This document shows, piece after piece, positions 59,901-64,000 of a stretch of 64,000 nt of DNA; within the stretch, counting starts at the first letter, position 1; each line of letters starts with the position of its first letter. Under the pieces are notes generated by a model that did not search any database, was not told where the DNA came from, and was given only the letters and a program-made list of their open reading frames with translations. Source of the DNA: Tribonema minus (lineage: Eukaryota > Sar > Xanthophyceae > Tribonematales > Tribonemataceae). The position numbers were made by a program, and so were the translations under genes. The stretch covers positions 124,001-188,000 of the forward strand of contig JAFCMP010000066.1 of NCBI GenBank assembly GCA_017506865.1, in the 5' to 3' direction.

Positions 59901-61721
59901 TGGAAAAGGCTCACCGACGGACCTGTTTACCATAGCCAAGTAGGATACTGAAGGTCGACCTAACTCAGCAGTGCAGAACAGCACTTGACAAAGACAGGCT
60001 AGACGCAAAAGCAAATACTTTGCGAGTAGTTCAGCAAGCAGGGGACAGTCCAGATTTACAGCAGGAGCAGTAGTGAACTGGCGCTGGACCGTTTGAAGGC
60101 GGACCAACACAAGTGACTCCACTGTGGACAATGAGGCGAATCCACTCTGACCAAATCTAGACTACGCAGATATGTATGTACTCGACTTGACTCACCATAA
60201 ATGTGACAGGCTCAAGTCCCGCCATGCAGCAGCGCTCCGCTGCGGCGTCATATAGCAGGTGCACGGCGTAGCGCAGGTACAGCCCCCCCAGGCTGTGCCC
60301 GGCGACACTGCAAAACAACAGAAGGCAGCCACATGACCGTTACAAGTGATACAGCCGATCACAAGCTCAGCACAATGTAGACAACAGGCTTGAAGCAGGG
60401 AGAACAATTTTGTGCAATCGAGCTGTCAGGCATGCCTTATTCCGTCTGCGTGAGTTGAAGGCGGCCAGATCGTTGCAGTGACCTTCCTGCTCAGAGTACA
60501 ATAACAATGGGACAGGCAGCACTGGCATAATCAGGCAGCAGATATGTAGCCCTTCAAACCAGTGGCAGAATCATTTGAAAAGCGGTGATGGTGACGATGG
60601 CGTACCTTTCATCATGCTCCAAGATTAATTGTAAAATTCCGCAAACGATGAGTGTAATCAGTTTTTTTCATTATACCTAACGAGAGAGAGAGCGCGCGAC
60701 ATAGTTGTGGCTTGGTGGTTTGCAGGTGCTGCGTTATGCTATGTCAAGTCTAGAGATCGTGGTAAGTGAGGAGCGTCATTCTAATATGCCGCAATCTGTG
60801 CCGCCAGCGCATACGGCAGCCTGGGGCCATGTTTGATGAGTCACAGTTGATGCATCATGAGTCACACTTGCTGACGGCGACCAGCGACCTGCAGCTTTCT
60901 TTTCCTGCAAGACCTGTTATCAAGTGTCGTACATCAGCCTCTTTCAAGCTTCATGCGAAGTGGAGTTTGCCCAATGGTGATTTAATACTGCTCAGAGTTT
61001 GAGAACAACAAATGTCAGACTATGAGATCAACAAATGTCAACAGGCTGAACTGATTGCCAAAGCGCGGGCGCGCCCTCTTGCAGCAGTGACGACGCAGGT
61101 GTCATGCATTATATGGCATTTGCATGATGAGCTCTTTGAGCCATCATATAACCAGCATTGCGCTGTGTCGATGCTAGTGCGCACCATTTGCACTGATAGC
61201 TGTCATGTCATCATAAAAACGTTCAGGTTGAGAATATTGCAACACCATGAGAAGCGCTGCAGTCTAGAGTCACCAACCAACCCGGTCTGACGAAACGGAA
61301 AACTGGCAGCAAACCTTGCAGACTAACGTAACCATTACCTGATGTAACGCAAGCTGGGATTTGTGGCGACAGCCTCCCTGACAGCTTCCGCCACCCGCGT
61401 TCCCCCGCTAGCGATGCCATCCCTGGTTTTGCCCGTGTTGACTCTAGCATTCAGCACCAAGACCCTGCCCATGCCTGCCCGCTTGACGGCTTTCTCGAGG
61501 TAGGCCAGGTCTCCGGGTGAGCCAAAGATACCATGGCACACGACGACAAGGTGCTCTGGTGCTGCTGCAGTTGCCGCTGGTGCAGTTGCCGCTGGTGCCG
61601 CATTCGAATGCGCAGTGGTCGCTGGAGCTGCTTCACATGCCTCAGTGGATGCTAACATCAAATTTGAATTTATGATGCCCAGCTGTGGCGCTGGCATTGC
61701 TGCTGCTTCCATCCCAGACAT
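53964..61721 (-). CDS. DUF676-type serine lipase/esterase (alpha/beta hydrolase)
   Basis: Putative lipid or acyl esterase. Exons (-): 61721-61339, 60307-60196, 58679-58524, 57409-57315, 55559-55502, 54257-54229, 54072-53964; about 313 aa. The phases (2,0,0,2,0,2) chain correctly, but exons 5 and 6 are short and tentative. Motifs: HLVVVCHGIFGSPGDLAYLE near the strand-1 oxyanion region; SVAGHSLGGLYLRY with nucleophile S133; GLEPVTFMTIATPHLGVRR; GQTGRELFLTD with D206 as likely acid; FLDALASFKRRHVYAN; RGDAMVPL; CLNSLGW; and a C-terminal NIMDHAALLLIKLEED. In plant relatives the last catalytic residue is His in a DHM-type motif; here it reads DAM (A244). Activity may be lost, or another His may serve. 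Intron 2 carries three ghosts of the exon 3 start. Confidence 0.82.
58790..59215 (-). repeat. Ghost array: lipase exon 3 5' part with acceptor, three copies
   Basis: The CTGCAG acceptor plus TIATPHLGVRR-coding start of exon 3 (real first base 58679) recurs with acceptors near 58841, 59072 and 59204. Spacing is about 160, 231 and 132 bp. Each copy also carries upstream intron text (a GAAGTTCAACGCC-type stretch). Confidence 0.88.
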
Positions 61722-62814
61722 TCCTCACCAACAGGGCACGGAAATTGCTCAGAAGGTTGATAATCACGATGCTGCTGCTGCTCGAGAACTTGCTCGCTGA
61801 GCTACATAAATTGGGCTCAGCAAATATGAGCTGTCAAAACAGGAGCGGATCAGCAGCAGCGTCACCGCACCAGGCCTGAAGGTTTTTTTTTTTTTCGCTT
61901 TGTACTCTTCAAGTTGATGTTGAAGTTCAGTTCCTTCATTGTGTTGAACTTGGGAGTAATCAAGTGATGAACAAAGGTGAAATACAGTTTTCAAATACTT
62001 GTTGAGGCTGAGTAAATGAGAATCCTAATTTTTGTGAACCAAACACCCCTGATCTGTAGCATGCGAGATGTGACACATGTACAGCATACACAAATGCAGT
62101 TCGACTTTACCTCGGGCACAAACGCTATGGTCAGCACTCACTCGTGTAGAACACCGTGCTCATGTTGTTGTGAACGCTCTCTCACTGATCAAGACAAGGT
62201 TCCGGAGGCGAGCTTGCAGAGCAACGGCAACGTCTCCATACCAAAACGCCTACAACGACCAATGCCTGCGCATGTGCATCATTCATGCCATTGTCTTTTC
62301 ACGTGAACTGTGGTGTTGTTGATGCACGCAGTGCGCTGAACCATTGCAGCCAAAATGACAGACACAGCACCCTATCACCACATGTGCTACCGTACGCATT
62401 CCCTTTATTAGAGGCACAGACAAGAGGGGGAGGCGCGCATCCCAGCCGCAGCACACGCGTGCGCGCTGCACGGGATGCAGTCACATCAACGCGCGCAGCG
62501 CACCGTGCGCCACGACCGAGCGCTGCGCACGCAACACCCGCCACACGCAAAACGGGACACTACTAACATGCGGCAAATGCGCGCGGGGAGGCGCGGTAGC
62601 CGCCCAATCCTTCGCGGGCTGCCCACAGAAACGAGCTGCAAATTTGAGCCCATTCCATTCGTATGGCGCTGAAAGGGGGGGGAGGGGGGGGGCACTCAAG
62701 GAGCAAGCTGCGTGCAGGGAGAGCAGAAGGCTGTTTCATCACTTGTGCAGAGTTGCCGCCTGCCCCTCCCTGGGCTGCCGTTCACCAGCGGAACTCACTG
62801 CGGCAACGCCTGAT
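61722..62814. other. Gene-free stretch upstream of the lipase gene
   Basis: It should contain the lipase promoter and the 3' UTR of the CoA-transferase. A cluster of TTGAAGTT/AACTTCAA motifs and a poly-T run lie near 61880-61935. No exon was recognised; the GC-rich ORFs at 62300-62700 look like chance. Confidence 0.4.
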
Positions 62815-64000
62815 CTACCTGACGGAAGGGAAGCTCGGGAGGTCGAACCTGCGGGCGATGCTCGCGGGACGGCGCAGGCCGCGCTTGGTGGCCTCCTCCT
62901 GCAACATAGCACATTTAGGAAGGTAGGTATGGGTTACAATGAGTTGTGTCGGCCAAAAATGCCAGCCATCAGTGATGCTGAAGTGATTAAGGGTGTACAA
63001 TCAGCTGATGCCACAAGTCAGGCAGCCCATCATCTGAGCTGGCTGGCACCCGCCCTGCCAACAGGGTTGTGATAGCTGGTATATAGCACATCTGACGCAC
63101 CGGCCCGAGGAACGCCCTGTTGACAGCACACAGGCCGTTGCGCACGACACCAGAGGGCAACGCACCCGCAACCGCAACGCGGCACCAGCATCGAGCAACC
63201 TCACTATATTCGCGCCTTCAGCAACAATTCAAACAGGAGAAGTACCGCATCATCACAACATTGTGAAGTCTCGGCGGCGGTGATACCTACGTACCCTCAG
63301 GTGCTCCCGGTCGTTGGGGTGCGCTACAGCGATCAACGCCTCGGTGCGCTCAGACGTGAGAGAAGCACCACAGCATTACGACATTGTGACAACGCGGTAG
63401 CGACCGGCGATACCCTACGTACCCTCAGGTGCTCCCGGTCATCGGGGTGCGCGACAGCGATCAGCGCCTCGGCGCGCTCGCTGAGGCTGCGCCCGTACAG
63501 GTACGCGATGCCGTACTCCGTAATGATGTAGTGCGCGTGCGCGCGCGTGGTGACGACGCCCGCGCCGGGCGCAATGGCCGGTACGATGCGGCTCAGGCCT
63601 TTGTGCGTGCGCGACGGGAGGGCGAGGATCGCGACGCCGCCGTCGGAGAGCGCGGCGCCTCGCAGGAAGTCCACCTGTTCGCAGTGGGGATAGAAGTACA
63701 CCTGAGCGAGAATTAATAAAAAGTACATCAGAGACACCTTAAACTGCAAAGTCCGTACATGTCTTGCACGGTACGACTGCGAGTACGCATTTCATGCATG
63801 CGCGACGGGAGGGCGAGGATTGCGACGCCGCCGTTGGAGAGCGCCGCGCCGCGCAGGAGTCGACCTGTTTGCGAGGGGCGCGTCAGCGCGGTGAGATGCT
63901 TTTAGACTGCGACGTCCATACCACAGTCTTGTACAGAACACGTTACTCCAAAGCAGTGTGCGTTTGTGCGTGCGCGACGGGAGGGCGAGGATCGCGACGC
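62815..64000 (-). CDS. Acetyl-CoA hydrolase/4-hydroxybutyrate CoA-transferase family, C-terminal part (gene continues past the window)
   Basis: CoA-transferase family I enzyme moving CoA between acyl donors and acetate or hydrolysing acetyl-CoA, probably mitochondrial (inference). Two exons are visible: 63701-63423 (93 codons) and 62898-62815 (27 codons plus TAG), joined in phase 0. Motifs of the C-terminal domain follow in order: QVDFLRGAALSDGG, AILALPSRTHKGLSRIVP, PGAGVVTTRAHAHYIITEYG, LSERAEALIAVAHPDDREHL, then EEATKRGLRR and the end FDLPSFPSVR. The catalytic Glu lies further upstream, outside the window. Ghosts lie on both sides of the 93-codon exon. Confidence 0.9.
63290..63356 (-). repeat. 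Ghost of CoA-transferase exon 3' end with donor
   Basis: The HPDDREHLR-coding end and GTACGT donor of the 93-codon exon (real donor at 63422) recur 127 bp further downstream at about 63290-63356. Confidence 0.85.
63795..64000 (-). repeat. Ghosts of the CoA-transferase exon 5' half, two copies, running off the window
   Basis: Sequence coding VDFLRGAALS...AILALPSR recurs at about 63799-63878 and again from 63961 to the window end. The same point of the real exon is near 63610. Spacing is about 189 and 173 bp. Confidence 0.85.

Overview
This is a nuclear segment from a eukaryotic microalga. Its genes have many spliceosomal GT-AG introns with GC-rich exons. Telomere-type CCCTAA/TTAGGG motifs are scattered through introns. 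The plastid ribosomal protein bL28 begins with a signal peptide followed by an S/T/A-rich transit region, the bipartite presequence of algae with secondary (complex) plastids. A haptophyte or photosynthetic stramenopile fits best, but the lineage is an inference.

I rebuilt seven gene models by joining exons whose phase, GT-AG borders and family motifs agree. In order they are: plastid bL28 (-, 4022-7601); LUC7-like U1 snRNP factor (-, 12712-20329); an unrecognised 202-aa protein (+, 20467-23279); peroxin PEX16 (-, 25801-34206); a 357-aa heterotrimeric G-protein alpha subunit (+, 34608-47071); a DUF676-type serine lipase/esterase (-, 53964-61721); and the C-terminal part of an acetyl-CoA hydrolase/4-hydroxybutyrate CoA-transferase (-, 62815 to beyond the right edge). 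Two gene pairs are head to head: LUC7/unknown (137 bp apart) and PEX16/G-alpha (401 bp apart). Gene-free stretches hold a LINE remnant at the left, a diverged 500-bp-arm palindrome near 53.1 kb, a short palindrome near 49.5 kb and diverged dispersed repeats.

The most striking feature is shared by all seven genes. Introns next to particular exons contain tandem, decayed copies of the end of that exon together with its splice site. I call these exon-edge ghosts. They lie upstream of an exon (copies of acceptor plus exon 5' part), downstream (exon 3' part plus donor), or both. Spacing is usually about 130-230 bp, often 165-177 bp. The youngest case is a 390-bp, four-copy, nearly identical array joining the end of PEX16 exon 4 to the start of exon 5. 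Most ghosts could not be spliced in frame, but two 33-nt PEX16 copies keep acceptor, donor and phase and could be real microexons. I read this as intron growth by repeated tandem duplication across splice junctions.

All family calls rest on motif recognition by eye; no database search was run. The genes do not form one pathway. They are ordinary housekeeping and signalling genes that share this intron architecture.
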